Source of the DNA: Pontibacter virosus
GTDB lineage: Bacteria; Bacteroidota; Bacteroidia; Cytophagales; Hymenobacteraceae
DNA length: 64,000 nt
Direction of reading: 5' to 3'
NCBI RefSeq assembly: GCF_003096355.1
Contig: NZ_QEKI01000002.1
Span: forward strand, 124,001-188,000
Within the stretch, counting starts at the first letter, position 1; every line of letters starts with the position of its first letter. Both the position numbers and the translations under genes were made by a program. The notes under the pieces are model-generated. The model had not been told where the DNA came from, made no database searches, and saw nothing but the letters and a program-made list of their open reading frames with translations. Positions 26,423-36,257 of this stretch are shown here, one piece after another.

Positions 26423-29143
26423 ATGAACAGATTCTTTACGTTGGTTGCAGCGCTATTCTTTCTTGCGAATAGTGCTTTTGCACAAGCTACTGTCGATCCC
26501 GAATTGCGGCAGGCGTTAAACTCCTCGCTATTGCCACAACAAGTAATTGTAACTTTTTACGGCGATAAAGCTCCGAGCAGCAGTAACATCTTATCGCTCA
26601 ATTTACTTGGCATCACAACAGGTGTCTCTTTGCAATCCTTGCCAATTGTGGGTGTGCTAGCTACTGCCGCACAGGTGGATGCGCTGGCTAAAAACACACA
26701 GGTGCGCTCGCTGTACCTGAACAAGAAACTTACTTATTACAACTACCACGACACCCATCTGACCGGTGTACAGCGGCTCCGCAATGATATGGAGATGACG
26801 ACCCGAAACGGCGGGCTGCCAGTTTCAGGAAAGGGCGTAACGGTGGTTATTAACGACAGTGGCGTTGACGGCACACACGAAGACCTGAAGCTAGGTAAAA
26901 ATCTGAAGCAGAATGTACTTGGCAGCACGAACCTAAACGGGCTTGTAACGATTCTGCCTCCTACCTGGTTGGAGAATGTGCCTAACACAGACACAAACTC
27001 TGGTCATGGCACGCATTGCGCAGGTTCTGTAGGAGGACTGGGCACGATGTCGAAAGGCAAGTATGCAGGTGTGGCCAACGGTGCCGACCTCATAGGCTAT
27101 GGCTCTGGCGGTGCGCTTTTCATTCTGGATGCACTCGGCGCCTATGACTGGACCATGCTCAACCAGGCCCGTTATGGCATTCGCGTGATGAGCAACTCCT
27201 GGGGCACATCAGGTGCTTTTGATCCGAATAACCCTGTAAACGTGGCCTCGCTGGCCGCTTATAAGAAGAACATCATTTCGGTATTTGCTGCCGGCAACGA
27301 AGGCCCAGGCTCTGATACGCACAACCCATACGCCATTGCACCCTGGGTGATTTCTGTTGGCGCCGGTGACAGGTATGGCAGACTTGCCGATTTCTCATCC
27401 AGAGGCGTTAAGAACCACAAACAGACGATCACCTTTGATGGCAAAACCTGGACGGTAGAGAACAGACCGACCATTGTCGGACCTGGCGTAGATGTGATTT
27501 CTACAAGAGTAATAGCGCCTCTTGGCGCTCTTGCAGCCGAGCAGGATGTAGCAGTACTTGAGCCTTCTGAAGTTCCTTACTACTCACACATGAGCGGTAC
27601 CTCCATGGCCACGCCACACGTGGCAGGTATTGTCGCCCTGATGCTGGAGGCGAACCCGAAACTGACTCCGGATCAGGTAAAATCTATCCTGCAGCAGACA
27701 GCTACCAACATACCTGGCCGTGAGCCATGGGAAGTAGGCGCCGGTTACGTGAACGCCTATGCCGCCGTGGACCACATCTTCAGAAGCACATCTTTCGGGT
27801 CTCAGCTGAACATCACCAGGAAATTCAACAGCAACATTAACTCTTCGGCTGCAGAGCAGACACTGCGCATCGACTACAATCCAGCAACTGCCTCTACCAA
27901 TGAGCGCACATTTAATGTGGCGCAAGGCGTGACAGGTATAGAGGCGAAGATGTTTGCGACAGGCCTGCTTGGTGAAACAGGCAACACCGTGGGCCTACGT
28001 CTGGTTGCTCCAGACGGAACCATCTACAGTTCAGGAATCTCTGCACTGTTTACTTTGTACACTGACCGTGCCGTTGCCGTTGCCAACCCGATGGCGGGTG
28101 AGTGGAAAGCTGTCATGTACGGATTGCAAGGGGCGGCCTTCCCTGAAACAATAGATGTGAAAATAACGCAAACACAGATCCTGGGCACATCAGGTCTGAC
28201 GGATATTGCCAGCCACCCTGCCAAGTCGGCGATAGAACTGGCTGTTGGGGAGCGCCTGGTAGACGGCCTGAGCGACGGCACCTACAAGCCTGATGCTTTG
28301 TTAAAACGCATTGAATTAGCCGATTACCTGATGATGGGCCAGGGTACACGCCAGTACATTCCAACCAACGGGGCTGTTTCTTTCACTGACGTTGCTACTG
28401 GACAAAAACTACTAGCGGAATCGGTTACGGCAAAAGGCGCTGGCTTGCGTGATGGCTTCCATACCTTCAATGGACTAATGACACCAACAGCTACCGGCAA
28501 ATTCAGTCCGAGCGGCAGTGTGAGCAGAGCTAGTCTGGCTTATTCGCTGGTGCAGGCACTTGGTCAGGAAGAGGAGGCACTCAAGCGTAATGGCACGGCA
28601 CCAACTGTAACGCTCAACGGCACCACCTACCCCATAGAAGACGCGAAGGACATACCTGCAGGTCTGGAGGGATATGTAAGTGTGGCGCTGGAACTGAACC
28701 TGATCAATGCTTTCTATTCGGTTACGCAAGGGCCTTACGACCTGCAGCCGGTACTGCACGCTACTTTCAAGCCGAAAGCAAACGTCACCCGCGCTGATTT
28801 TGCCGTGATTGTGACACGCACCTTCAACGGTTGGAACGAACTTGCCGCTGCAAGCACCTCAGCTATGCAAATGGCAGAAGCGACCAATACAAAGGCTATC
28901 GCCTACCCGAATCCTTTCGCTGAAACAACCACTATCCAGTATAATCTGGAAAACGACGGCTTTGTAACGATGGAGGTCATGGACATCATGGGTAAGAAAA
29001 TCAGAACGCTTGTTTCGGAGTCAAAGCAGTCAGGCAACCACGAGGTGAAGTTCGACGGTAGTACGCTCCCAAGTGGAACCTACCTGTACCGCATCAATGC
29101 GAATGGAAAAACATCAACCATGAAAATGGTGATTGCACGCTAG
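26423..29143 (+). CDS. Subtilisin-family (S8) protease with SLH-like repeats and type IX secretion signal
   Basis: This 906-residue protein has a signal peptide (to about A20), an inhibitor-like prodomain (about 35-105) and an S8 catalytic domain with D145 (N-D-S-G-V-D), H195 (G-H-G-T-H), oxyanion N292 (A-A-G-N-E-G) and S394 (G-T-S-M-A-T-P). A beta domain follows (about 455-580). Next come about three S-layer-homology-like repeats (about 600-810: VDGLSDGTYKPD..R.ELA, TGKFSPSGSVSRAS, HATFKPKANVTRADFAVIV). The last 85 residues are a type A sorting domain (Y-P-N-P-F...L-P-S-G-T-Y-L-Y-R) that directs export through the type IX system and surface attachment. It is a secreted or cell-surface protease; substrate unknown. 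A terminator follows. Confidence 0.92.
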   Translation: MNRFFTLVAALFFLANSAFAQATVDPELRQALNSSLLPQQVIVTFYGDKAPSSSNILSLNLLGITTGVSLQSLPIVGVLATAAQVDALAKNTQVRSLYLNKKLTYYNYHDTHLTGVQRLRNDMEMTTRNGGLPVSGKGVTVVINDSGVDGTHEDLKLGKNLKQNVLGSTNLNGLVTILPPTWLENVPNTDTNSGHGTHCAGSVGGLGTMSKGKYAGVANGADLIGYGSGGALFILDALGAYDWTMLNQARYGIRVMSNSWGTSGAFDPNNPVNVASLAAYKKNIISVFAAGNEGPGSDTHNPYAIAPWVISVGAGDRYGRLADFSSRGVKNHKQTITFDGKTWTVENRPTIVGPGVDVISTRVIAPLGALAAEQDVAVLEPSEVPYYSHMSGTSMATPHVAGIVALMLEANPKLTPDQVKSILQQTATNIPGREPWEVGAGYVNAYAAVDHIFRSTSFGSQLNITRKFNSNINSSAAEQTLRIDYNPATASTNERTFNVAQGVTGIEAKMFATGLLGETGNTVGLRLVAPDGTIYSSGISALFTLYTDRAVAVANPMAGEWKAVMYGLQGAAFPETIDVKITQTQILGTSGLTDIASHPAKSAIELAVGERLVDGLSDGTYKPDALLKRIELADYLMMGQGTRQYIPTNGAVSFTDVATGQKLLAESVTAKGAGLRDGFHTFNGLMTPTATGKFSPSGSVSRASLAYSLVQALGQEEEALKRNGTAPTVTLNGTTYPIEDAKDIPAGLEGYVSVALELNLINAFYSVTQGPYDLQPVLHATFKPKANVTRADFAVIVTRTFNGWNELAAASTSAMQMAEATNTKAIAYPNPFAETTTIQYNLENDGFVTMEVMDIMGKKIRTLVSESKQSGNHEVKFDGSTLPSGTYLYRINANGKTSTMKMVIAR

Positions 29144-29168
29144 ACATTTCGTGAACAGGACATAAAGG

Positions 29169-29194
29169 AGCCCTCCAGTGTGAGGGCTTTTTTA
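29169..29194 (+). terminator. Terminator of the subtilase gene
   Basis: Seven-bp GC-rich arms (29169-29175 and 29182-29188) with a 6-nt loop and a T6 tail, 26 bases past the stop. Confidence 0.85.
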
Positions 29195-29370
29195 TGCCCG
29201 GGTGCTATCAGCTGAACAGGTATAGCAGAGCCACCATACATTGCTATACCTGTCCATAAGTTGGCAAATGTGTCTTGGTTGTCGGGATTCTATTCACGCA
29301 AAAGCGACAAAAGGAATCATCGCACACTCACTTGTGACAGAATGACAGGCAAAACAGGTATAAACCGCCT

Positions 29371-29385
29371 TGGCACATACCTTGA
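29371..29385 (+). promoter_or_regulatory. Sigma-54-like promoter of dnaK
   Basis: TGGCAC, five bases, then TTGA gives the GG and G at -24/-13 with correct 11-base spacing; the only key departure is A for C at -12. Predicted start near 29396 leaves a 47-nt leader. Two TGACAG direct repeats 8 bases apart (29335-29340 and 29343-29348) lie just upstream and could be an activator site. No TAnnTTTG box is seen here. Confidence 0.45.
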
Positions 29386-29442
29386 TAGATTGCTACCAGC
29401 AGTAAAAAAGAAATTGTAATCGAATCATTATAAAACTATAGA

Positions 29443-31374
29443 ATGGGAAAGATAATTGGTATTGACTTAGGTACAACCAACTCCTGCGTTGCCGTAATGG
29501 AAGGCAACGAGCCAGTGGTTATACCCAACAGCGAAGGCCGCAGAACTACTCCGTCTATCGTCGCTTTCCTGGATGGCGGCAAAGGCGAGCGTAAGGTGGG
29601 TGACCCTGCCAAACGTCAGGCAATCACAAACCCGCAGAACACGATCGCTTCAATTAAGCGCTTCATGGGCCACAGCTACAATGAAGTGAGCGAAGAAGCC
29701 AAGCAGGTGTCTTACAAAGTGGTGCAGGGTGGCAACAACACCATCCGCGTAGAAATTGGCGACCGTCAGTACACGCCACAGGAAATCTCGGCAATGGTAC
29801 TTCAGAAAATGAAGGCTACGGCAGAAGATTACCTGGGCACTACGGTAACAGAAGCCGTGATCACGGTACCTGCCTACTTCAACGATGCACAGCGTCAGGC
29901 CACGAAAGAGGCCGGTCAGATCGCAGGTCTTGAAGTGAAGCGTATCATCAACGAGCCCACGGCAGCAGCGCTTGCTTACGGCCTTGACAAGAAACACAAA
30001 GATCAGAAGATCGCGGTATTCGACTTAGGTGGCGGTACCTTCGATATCTCTATCCTGGAGTTGGGTGACGGCGTGTTCGAAGTGCTTTCTACCAACGGTG
30101 ACACACACCTGGGTGGTGACGACTTTGACGCCAAGATCATCAACTGGCTGGCTGACGAGTTCAAGAACGACGAAGGCCTGGACCTGCGCAAAGACCCAAT
30201 GGCCTTGCAGCGTCTGAAAGAAGCCGCTGAGAAAGCTAAAGTTGAGCTTTCTTCTTCAAACGAAACAGAGATCAACCTGCCCTACATCATGCCGGTTGAT
30301 GGTGTGCCAAAGCACTTGGTACGCAAACTGACTCGCGCTAAGTTCGAGCAGCTGACAGACGATTTGATCCGTCGCTCGATGGAGCCTTGCAAGAAGGCCC
30401 TTCAGGACGCTGGTCTGTCCACTTCTGACATCGACGAAGTGATTCTGGTAGGTGGTTCTACCCGTATACCAAAAGTACAGGAAGAAGTAGAGAAGTTCTT
30501 CGGCAAGAAGCCTTCTAAAGGTGTGAACCCGGATGAAGTAGTAGCTATCGGTGCTGCGATTCAGGGTGGTGTACTGACAGGTGAAGTAAAAGATGTGCTT
30601 CTGCTGGACGTAACGCCACTATCACTGGGTATCGAAACCATGGGTGGTGTAATGACGAAGCTGATCGAGTCGAACACGACTATTCCGACTAAGAAGTCTG
30701 AGACTTTCTCGACCGCATCGGATAACCAGCCTTCGGTTGAGATTCACGTACTGCAGGGTGAGCGCCCAATGGCGAAAGACAACCGTACCATCGGTCGCTT
30801 CCACCTAGATGGCATTCCACCAGCACCACGTGGCGTTCCGCAGATCGAGGTTATCTTCGATATCGACGCCAACGGTATCCTGCATGTAACGGCTAAGGAC
30901 AAAGCCACTGGCAAGGAGCAGAAGATCCGCATCGAGGCTTCTTCTGGTCTGAGCGAGCAGGAGATCGAAAAAATGCGTCAGGAAGCAGAAGCCAACGCGG
31001 AAGCTGATAAGAAGGCGAAGGAAGAGATCGAGAAGCTGAACGCGGCTGACTCTATGATCTTCCAGACCGAGAAGCAGCTGAAAGAGTATGGCGAGAAGCT
31101 GTCCGAAGGCAACAAGTCTAACATTGAGGGCGCACTTGGTCAGCTCAGAACAGCACACGGTGCCAAAGACATCACCGGAATTGACGCAGCCATCGAAAGC
31201 TTGAACAACGCCTGGCAGGCGGCATCGCAGGAGATGTACGCTGCCGGAGGCGGACAGGAAGGAGCTGCTGGTGCAGCCGGTAACGGTCAGCAGGCTGGCG
31301 GTCCGCAGGGCGCTGCCACGGACGACGGCGGTGTAACCGACGTGGACTACGAAGAAGTAGACGGTAAAAAGTAA
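29443..31374 (+). CDS. dnaK: Chaperone DnaK (Hsp70)
   Basis: This 643-residue cytoplasmic Hsp70 refolds clients by ATP-driven cycles with DnaJ and GrpE. Visible signatures are [14 protein letters not shown] at the N-terminus, [12 protein letters not shown] (about 193-204), the [12 protein letters not shown] motif (about 336-347) and the linker [14 protein letters not shown] before the substrate-binding domain. A helical lid and a Gly/Ala/Gln-rich disordered tail end in the acidic TDVDYEEVD motif. Length and motifs are canonical. dnaJ and grpE are not adjacent; the gene has its own promoter and terminator. No copy of the iterated AGGTATA/TATACCT heptamer occurs within the gene. Confidence 0.99.
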   Translation: MGKIIGIDLGTTNSCVAVMEGNEPVVIPNSEGRRTTPSIVAFLDGGKGERKVGDPAKRQAITNPQNTIASIKRFMGHSYNEVSEEAKQVSYKVVQGGNNTIRVEIGDRQYTPQEISAMVLQKMKATAEDYLGTTVTEAVITVPAYFNDAQRQATKEAGQIAGLEVKRIINEPTAAALAYGLDKKHKDQKIAVFDLGGGTFDISILELGDGVFEVLSTNGDTHLGGDDFDAKIINWLADEFKNDEGLDLRKDPMALQRLKEAAEKAKVELSSSNETEINLPYIMPVDGVPKHLVRKLTRAKFEQLTDDLIRRSMEPCKKALQDAGLSTSDIDEVILVGGSTRIPKVQEEVEKFFGKKPSKGVNPDEVVAIGAAIQGGVLTGEVKDVLLLDVTPLSLGIETMGGVMTKLIESNTTIPTKKSETFSTASDNQPSVEIHVLQGERPMAKDNRTIGRFHLDGIPPAPRGVPQIEVIFDIDANGILHVTAKDKATGKEQKIRIEASSGLSEQEIEKMRQEAEANAEADKKAKEEIEKLNAADSMIFQTEKQLKEYGEKLSEGNKSNIEGALGQLRTAHGAKDITGIDAAIESLNNAWQAASQEMYAAGGGQEGAAGAAGNGQQAGGPQGAATDDGGVTDVDYEEVDGKK

Positions 31375-31396
31375 GATTTAACACAAACTATTTATA

Positions 31397-31434
31397 AAAT
31401 CCCCTGTCGAGTATCTCGGCAGGGGATTTTTTTG
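31397..31434 (+). terminator. Terminator of dnaK
   Basis: A near-perfect 16-bp stem (arms 31397-31412 and 31415-31430, one G-T wobble) is followed by a T run, 23 bases past the stop. Confidence 0.92.
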
Positions 31435-31543
31435 TACCTGTCTAAGTAGTATCCAACATCCCGGAGCATCCTAAAAATATTTCTTTGGCACCACTCCAAG
31501 GAATATTTATTTATCCCTATATTTCATGTAAAATATTCAAGCC

Positions 31544-32206
31544 ATGAAAGCAACAAGCCTCCTTCTGTTGGTGATGCTGATAGCTAGCAGCGCCTTCGCC
31601 CAGCTCCAATCAGGTACAAAATTCGCCGGCATTGGGGCTGGTGGCAGTTTCAAGAAGCCAGACGCCTCCAGTAAAGTTTTCGCTTATGAGGTACGACCAT
31701 TAGTAGGCTATTTCATTACAGACAATCTGGTGGTGGGCCTGCATGGAGGTTACTTTCGTTCTGTGCAGAAACAGGAACAAATGCTTGGCTCTCCTGGCTA
31801 TAGCAGCCATTATTACACTGAGAACGAAATAGTCATGCGGTCTTTTAATGCAGGTCCTATGGCTCGCTATTACTATAGTCTTAGCAATAAATTCGCCCTT
31901 TTTGCTGAGAGCACAACGGGTTTTCAATCCTCTAAGACAAAAACAGAAAAATTTTACACAAGCTACGGTCAGCCTGGAGACCCATGGGGCTCGGGGGGTG
32001 GGGAGACTTCTTCGACATCTGAAATGAAGGAGGTTTCTTTGTACGCTACGATCTCACCCGGTCTCGTATTCTTCCCAAGCACTAAAACAGGTATAGAATT
32101 GAAGGTGAACATTCTGAACTACCTCCATGGATTTGACCGGGGCAGCCATGTAGAGGCGAACTTAAGCTTAAGCAAGACGAACCTGGGTATAGGATTTTAC
32201 TTCTAG
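31544..32206 (+). CDS. Outer-membrane beta-barrel protein
   Basis: This 220-residue protein has a signal peptide (to about A-F-A-Q). The mature chain is glycine/aromatic-rich alternating strands, starting with a G-G-S-F-type strand and ending N-L-G-I-G-F-Y-F with a terminal Phe, the hallmark of outer-membrane barrels recognised by BamA. Probably eight strands (OmpA-like or OprF-like small barrel). It lies 41 bases upstream of the frameshifted barrel gene, and the two may be co-transcribed. Function unknown. Confidence 0.78.
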   Translation: MKATSLLLLVMLIASSAFAQLQSGTKFAGIGAGGSFKKPDASSKVFAYEVRPLVGYFITDNLVVGLHGGYFRSVQKQEQMLGSPGYSSHYYTENEIVMRSFNAGPMARYYYSLSNKFALFAESTTGFQSSKTKTEKFYTSYGQPGDPWGSGGGETSSTSEMKEVSLYATISPGLVFFPSTKTGIELKVNILNYLHGFDRGSHVEANLSLSKTNLGIGFYF

Positions 32207-32247
32207 TGCTCCCCTTTTTGCCGTTCCTGAATCCTAAAACAAACTTT

Positions 32248-33479
32248 ATGAAGTACCTCTACCTTCCACTTTTCCTTTGCCTTTTTCTTACACCATCCTT
32301 CGCACAGCAGGATTTCAGACTCGGCTACATTGTACGCGGTGGTGACACACTGCAGGGCTATGTTGACTACCGGGGAGCCATTCGAAATTCGAAAATAGCC
32401 ACTTTTAAAGCCAGCGATAACGGAGTTGCGCATACCTATAGTCCTGATGAGATAGTGGCCTACGGGTTCAAAAATGAAAAGAAGGTATACGAGTCCTGGC
32501 AGGTGCCCACGCCGGACCGGAAACGCTACGAACACCTGTTTTTGCATGTCCTTGTGAAAGGCAAAGTTAGCATCTATACCTACCGGGATGATAACGACAG
32601 CGACCGCTTTTTCCTTTCGAAAGATGGTGCCGACCTGGTGGAATTGGTGGAGCAGGTCTATACCCGTGCTGACCCGAAAACCGGTAAGAGGTACCGCGTA
32701 GTGGATAGGCCATTCATCGGTGTAATAGCATCTGCTTTCTTAGACTGCTCGTCCCTCACTGAGAATCATTTGGAAAATGTGATGCTCAGACACAGTTCAC
32801 TTATTAAGGTGGCCACAGCGTATAACGAGTGCTTCGACAGCTCGCAGTTCACACATGAGCCTAAAAAAGCAACTGTAACGCTTATGCCGATAGTCGCCTT
32901 CACTTTACCATCGTTGCATGTTTCGGGAAGCCATTATTATGCGAGAGGGGACTACCGCAGCACAGGGCTTGGATTAGGGGGAGCCATCGCAATGCAGGTC
33001 GCGAATCCATCTATGAGCGAGAAGCTCTCGCTGATCGTGGAACTGCTGTATGCCCCTTATCGCTTCGAAGGAACAGTGGAAGGTACATACAAGGTCGTAC
33101 TATTTCCTATGATCTGCTTTTTGATCTAAACTATCTTAAACTACCAATGCAGCTTCGCTATACCTTCCCTAAGGGAAAAGTAAGGCCATTTGCCAATGTG
33201 GGGGCCTCCTACTCTTATGCAGTCCACTCAAAAAGGGTTGAAAGTAGGTATAGCTCATTTCACTCCACCAGCTACTCTGAAGAGAAAGAGGCGCTGCCCG
33301 GAAGCGATTTTAAAAGTCACATGTTCGGCGCCGTGGCCGGAGTAGGTATACTGTATCCGGTCAAGACCAAAACCTTCGTTTTAGAGACACGCTACGAGAC
33401 GACCGAAGGTATTTCCAGGTTGCTAAGCTTGCGTAGCAGCATCAAAACCTTTAGCCTGATGGCAGGATATAGATTCTAA
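32248..33479 (+). pseudogene. Outer-membrane beta-barrel protein interrupted by a one-base frameshift
   Basis: Bases 32248-33129 encode a signal peptide (MKYLYLPLFLCLFLTPSFAQ) and about 270 further residues, then an abrupt stop after a non-barrel tail. From about 33093, the -1 frame continues the protein as T-I-S-Y-D-L-L-F-D-L-N-Y-L-K-L-P-M-Q-L-R-Y-T-F and runs to 33479, ending A-G-Y-R-F with a terminal Phe. Adding one G to the GG at 33093-33094 joins both frames (Y-K-G-R-T-I-S-Y-D). A restored gene would encode about 410 residues. I treat it as one gene broken by a single-base loss, or a sequencing error in a short G run; two separate genes is unlikely because neither half is complete. Function unknown. 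Confidence 0.8.
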
Positions 33480-33533
33480 CCCCATTGCTTGCTCTTCCCT
33501 AAGCAAAGGACTGCATTGTCAAAGGAAAAAAAC

Positions 33534-33590
33534 ATAAAAGAAAGTCTCCTGTTTTTAGGTGATTCCTAAAAACAGGAGACTTTCTTTTAT
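33534..33590. terminator. Bidirectional terminator with a 26-bp perfect stem
   Basis: Bases 33534-33559 are the exact reverse complement of 33565-33590, with a 5-nt loop. It lies between the convergent barrel gene (ends 33479) and purE (ends 33630) and has A/T-rich outer ends suitable for termination in both directions. Confidence 0.9.
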
Positions 33591-33629
33591 CCAGCTCTTA
33601 CGATGGAGCGAAATACCTTTGATGTATAC

Positions 33630-34157
33630 TTAATCCAGATCCCGGTCACCTCTGCGCAATTCCTCCACAGAGCGCATCACCTTGTCTTTCAGACTGACCT
33701 TATACTTCTCCAGCTTATCCGCCACAGCGGCATTAGAAGTACCGATGATTTGAGCAGCCAGTATACCTGCGTTCAGGGCACCGTCCAAAGCGACAGTGGC
33801 TACCGGCACACCGCCTGGCATTTGCAGGATCGACAGCACGGAATCCCAACCGTCGATGGAGTTGCTTGACTTTACGGGAACACCAATCACTGGCAGTGTG
33901 GTGATAGAGGCGACCATACCTGGTAGGTGCGCTGCGCCACCGGCCCCGGCGATGATCACCTTCAAGCCTTTTTTGCGGGCCTGTTCGGCGTACTCGAACA
34001 TGCGGTGCGGGGTGCGGTGCGCCGACACGATCGTGATCTCAAAGGGCACACCCAGGTTTTCGAGTATCTCGGCGGCGGCATCCATTACCTTCATGTCAGA
34101 CTGACTGCCCATGATAATGCCTACCAGCGGCTGTGTAGTTGTGGTTTCGTTAGCCAT
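33630..34157 (-). CDS. purE: N5-carboxyaminoimidazole ribonucleotide mutase
   Basis: This 175-residue class I PurE converts N5-CAIR to CAIR in de novo purine synthesis. It shows the substrate loop GSQSDMKVMDAA near the N-terminus, the catalytic S-A-H-R-T-P segment, the G-A-G-G-A-A-H-L-P-G-M-V-A loop and S-I-L-Q-M-P-G-G-V-P-V-A. It follows purK with one base between stop and start, the normal partner arrangement, since PurK makes its substrate. A strong bidirectional terminator follows. Confidence 0.97.
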   Translation of the reverse strand: MANETTTTQPLVGIIMGSQSDMKVMDAAAEILENLGVPFEITIVSAHRTPHRMFEYAEQARKKGLKVIIAGAGGAAHLPGMVASITTLPVIGVPVKSSNSIDGWDSVLSILQMPGGVPVATVALDGALNAGILAAQIIGTSNAAVADKLEKYKVSLKDKVMRSVEELRRGDRDLD

Positions 34158-34158
34158 A

Positions 34159-35289
34159 TTATGCGATTACTTTGATTACGTTTTTAATAGATTCTGCCCG
34201 CTGCTGCGCCTCTTCCAAGTCAGTGCCCAGCACGGTAATGTGGCCCATCTTGCGGGCAGCACGGGTATACTTCTTGCCATACAGGTGAATGTAAACTCCC
34301 GGCACGGTCAGAGCCTCCTGCAGTCCTTCGTACTTGGCTTCGCCATCGTAGCCCGGCTCACCCAACAGATTCAGCATCACGGCGGCACTCTGGATATCAG
34401 TGCTGCCGAGCGGCAGGTTCAGGATGGCGCGCAGGTGCTGCTCGTACTGCGAGGTATAGTTAGCTTTGATGGTGTGGTGGCCGCTGTTGTGCGGACGAGG
34501 CGCCACCTCGTTCACCAGGATCTGACCGTCTTTGGTAAGGAACATCTCCACAGCCAGTATACCCACCATGTCAAAACTCTCGATCACCCTGGTTGCAATT
34601 TCGATGGCCAAACGCTGCAGTTTGTAAGGTACGTTGGCCGGCGCAAACAATGAATCTACCAGGTTGTGCTCCGGATGGAAGCTTAGCTCCACCACCGGGA
34701 AAGCCGTTACCTGTCCGCTCGCGTTACGGGCCACGATCACGGATATCTCCTTTTCAAAATCTACGAGCTTTTCTAACAACGATGGCTCCGCAAAGCCTTT
34801 GCCCAGATCAGCTTCACTCTGTAGTCTCGTCACACCGCGTCCGTCATAGCCTTCGCGACGCAGCTTCTGGAAAGCGGGCAGAAAATCGGTATTGGCTTTG
34901 AGTTCTTCGGCATCTTTTAGTATTCTGAAATCAGCAGAAGGTATAGCGTGTTTCTTATAGAATTCTTTTTGCAGACCTTTGTCCTGAATGGTGCGCACGG
35001 TCTTAGCATCCGGGTATACCTTTACGCCTTCCTGCTCCAGTTTCTCAAGCGCATCGGCATTCACATGCTCAATTTCTATGGTGAGAATGTCGCAGTTCTT
35101 GCCAAACTCGTACACGGTGTCGAAGTCGCGGAAGCTGCCCACGAAGAACTCGTGGCACACGTCCTTGCAAGGTGCGTTTTCGTCCGGGTCGAGCACCAGA
35201 GTATAGAGATTAAAATCGAGTCCAGCCTGAATGAGCATGCGGCCCAACTGTCCGCCGCCCAGTATCCCGAGCTTTACTTCTCCTTTCAT
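34159..35289 (-). CDS. purK: 5-(carboxyamino)imidazole ribonucleotide synthase
   Basis: This 376-residue ATP-grasp enzyme makes N5-CAIR from AIR, bicarbonate and ATP. It has the N-terminal GILGGGQLGRML motif, ATP-grasp strands with L-R-R-E-G-Y-D-G-R-G and F-E-K-E-I-S-V-I-V-A-R, and the metal-binding region N-E-V-A-P-R-P-H-N-S-G-H. It is the first gene of the purK-purE operon. Length and motifs are typical, and the start at 35289 directly precedes the flavin-like Rossmann strand expected for PurK. Confidence 0.97.
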   Translation of the reverse strand: MKGEVKLGILGGGQLGRMLIQAGLDFNLYTLVLDPDENAPCKDVCHEFFVGSFRDFDTVYEFGKNCDILTIEIEHVNADALEKLEQEGVKVYPDAKTVRTIQDKGLQKEFYKKHAIPSADFRILKDAEELKANTDFLPAFQKLRREGYDGRGVTRLQSEADLGKGFAEPSLLEKLVDFEKEISVIVARNASGQVTAFPVVELSFHPEHNLVDSLFAPANVPYKLQRLAIEIATRVIESFDMVGILAVEMFLTKDGQILVNEVAPRPHNSGHHTIKANYTSQYEQHLRAILNLPLGSTDIQSAAVMLNLLGEPGYDGEAKYEGLQEALTVPGVYIHLYGKKYTRAARKMGHITVLGTDLEEAQQRAESIKNVIKVIA

Positions 35290-35318
35290 AGTATCGTTGC
35301 TTAGGGTGTTGTTCTACC

Positions 35319-35326
35319 CAAAATTA
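35319..35326 (-). promoter_or_regulatory. -7 box of purK-purE
   Basis: On the minus strand TAATTTTG matches TAnnTTTG, 29 bases upstream of the purK ATG. No clear -33 TTG. Confidence 0.55.
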
Positions 35327-35440
35327 AGGATTATGTTTTAATCCCCCTTCCTTCAGGTGCATTTCTATACCTGTTAAAGGTTCGTTTTTGGTTTTATATT
35401 GATTAAAAACTATATTGGATGTTCTACGTTTATCGCTTCC

Positions 35441-36058
35441 ATGGAAATCATTCTTGCCACGCTTTCTGCTCTCTTCTCCGTTGTGAACCCCTTTGGGGCT
35501 ATGCCGGTCTTCCTGACGCTCACCCAAAACGACACCCCTGAACAACGTAACCAACAGGCGCTCAAGGCTTGCCTTTACATGGTAGGTATACTGGCTGTCT
35601 TTTTTCTGGCGGGGCAGTACGTGCTTAACTTCTTCGGCATCCGCATCCACGACCTGCGCATTGCGGGCGGATTGATGATCATGAAGGCAGGATTTGATCT
35701 ACTCACCCCAGGCGGCAGTAATAAAAAAGTATCGCCGGATGTGGTAGAAGAGGCGCAGCACAAGGAAGACATTTCCTTTACGCCACTGGCCATGCCCATG
35801 CTCTCTGGCCCTGGTGCCATTGCGGTAAGTATTGGTCTGTTCACCACTTCCCTTTCCTTCTGGGACATGACCCTGATTCTGATCGGCATCATCCTGCTGG
35901 CCGCCATTTCTTATGTGATCCTCCGCTTTTCCACGCAACTTACCCGCTTTATGGGCAAGGCAGGTCTGTCGGCACTCTCCCGCATCATGGGTTTTATTGT
36001 GTTGTCGATCGGGGTAAACTTTATTGTGTCGGCTATCTACGCGCTGTTTCTGTCATAG
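35441..36058 (+). CDS. MarC family integral membrane protein, copy 1
   Basis: This 205-residue protein has six hydrophobic helices. It shows the family features S-V-V-N-P-F-G-A-M-P-V-F in helix 1, G-x-x-x-L-x-x-F-G-I-x-x-x-x-x-R-I-A-G-G in the middle, and the T-P-L-A-M-P-x-L-x-G-P-G-A-I loop. MarC proteins sit in the inner membrane; despite their name no transport substrate is established. ATG 35441 is chosen over an upstream TTG because it gives the normal N-terminus. It is a tandem paralogue of the next gene, which is nearly alignable along its whole length. Confidence 0.87.
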   Translation: MEIILATLSALFSVVNPFGAMPVFLTLTQNDTPEQRNQQALKACLYMVGILAVFFLAGQYVLNFFGIRIHDLRIAGGLMIMKAGFDLLTPGGSNKKVSPDVVEEAQHKEDISFTPLAMPMLSGPGAIAVSIGLFTTSLSFWDMTLILIGIILLAAISYVILRFSTQLTRFMGKAGLSALSRIMGFIVLSIGVNFIVSAIYALFLS

Positions 36059-36225
36059 ATCAGGACTTACAAGATTTCGTAAGCCCCTGTCCTAACAAAT
36101 TGACAGGATATCCCTAATTACCGGATCAATTCCCCTTGGACTTGAAACACCCTGTACGTAAAATAGGCTTTCTACACATAACAATCATACAACACGGTGG
36201 TAACGCAGGCGTAATTTCACCGTCA

Positions 36226-36233
36226 TAGCTTTG
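36226..36233 (+). promoter_or_regulatory. -7 box of MarC copy 2
   Basis: TAGCTTTG matches TAnnTTTG and ends 24 bases before the ATG at 36258. Confidence 0.5.
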
Positions 36234-36257
36234 CATCAGAAACAACCTGACCAAGCT

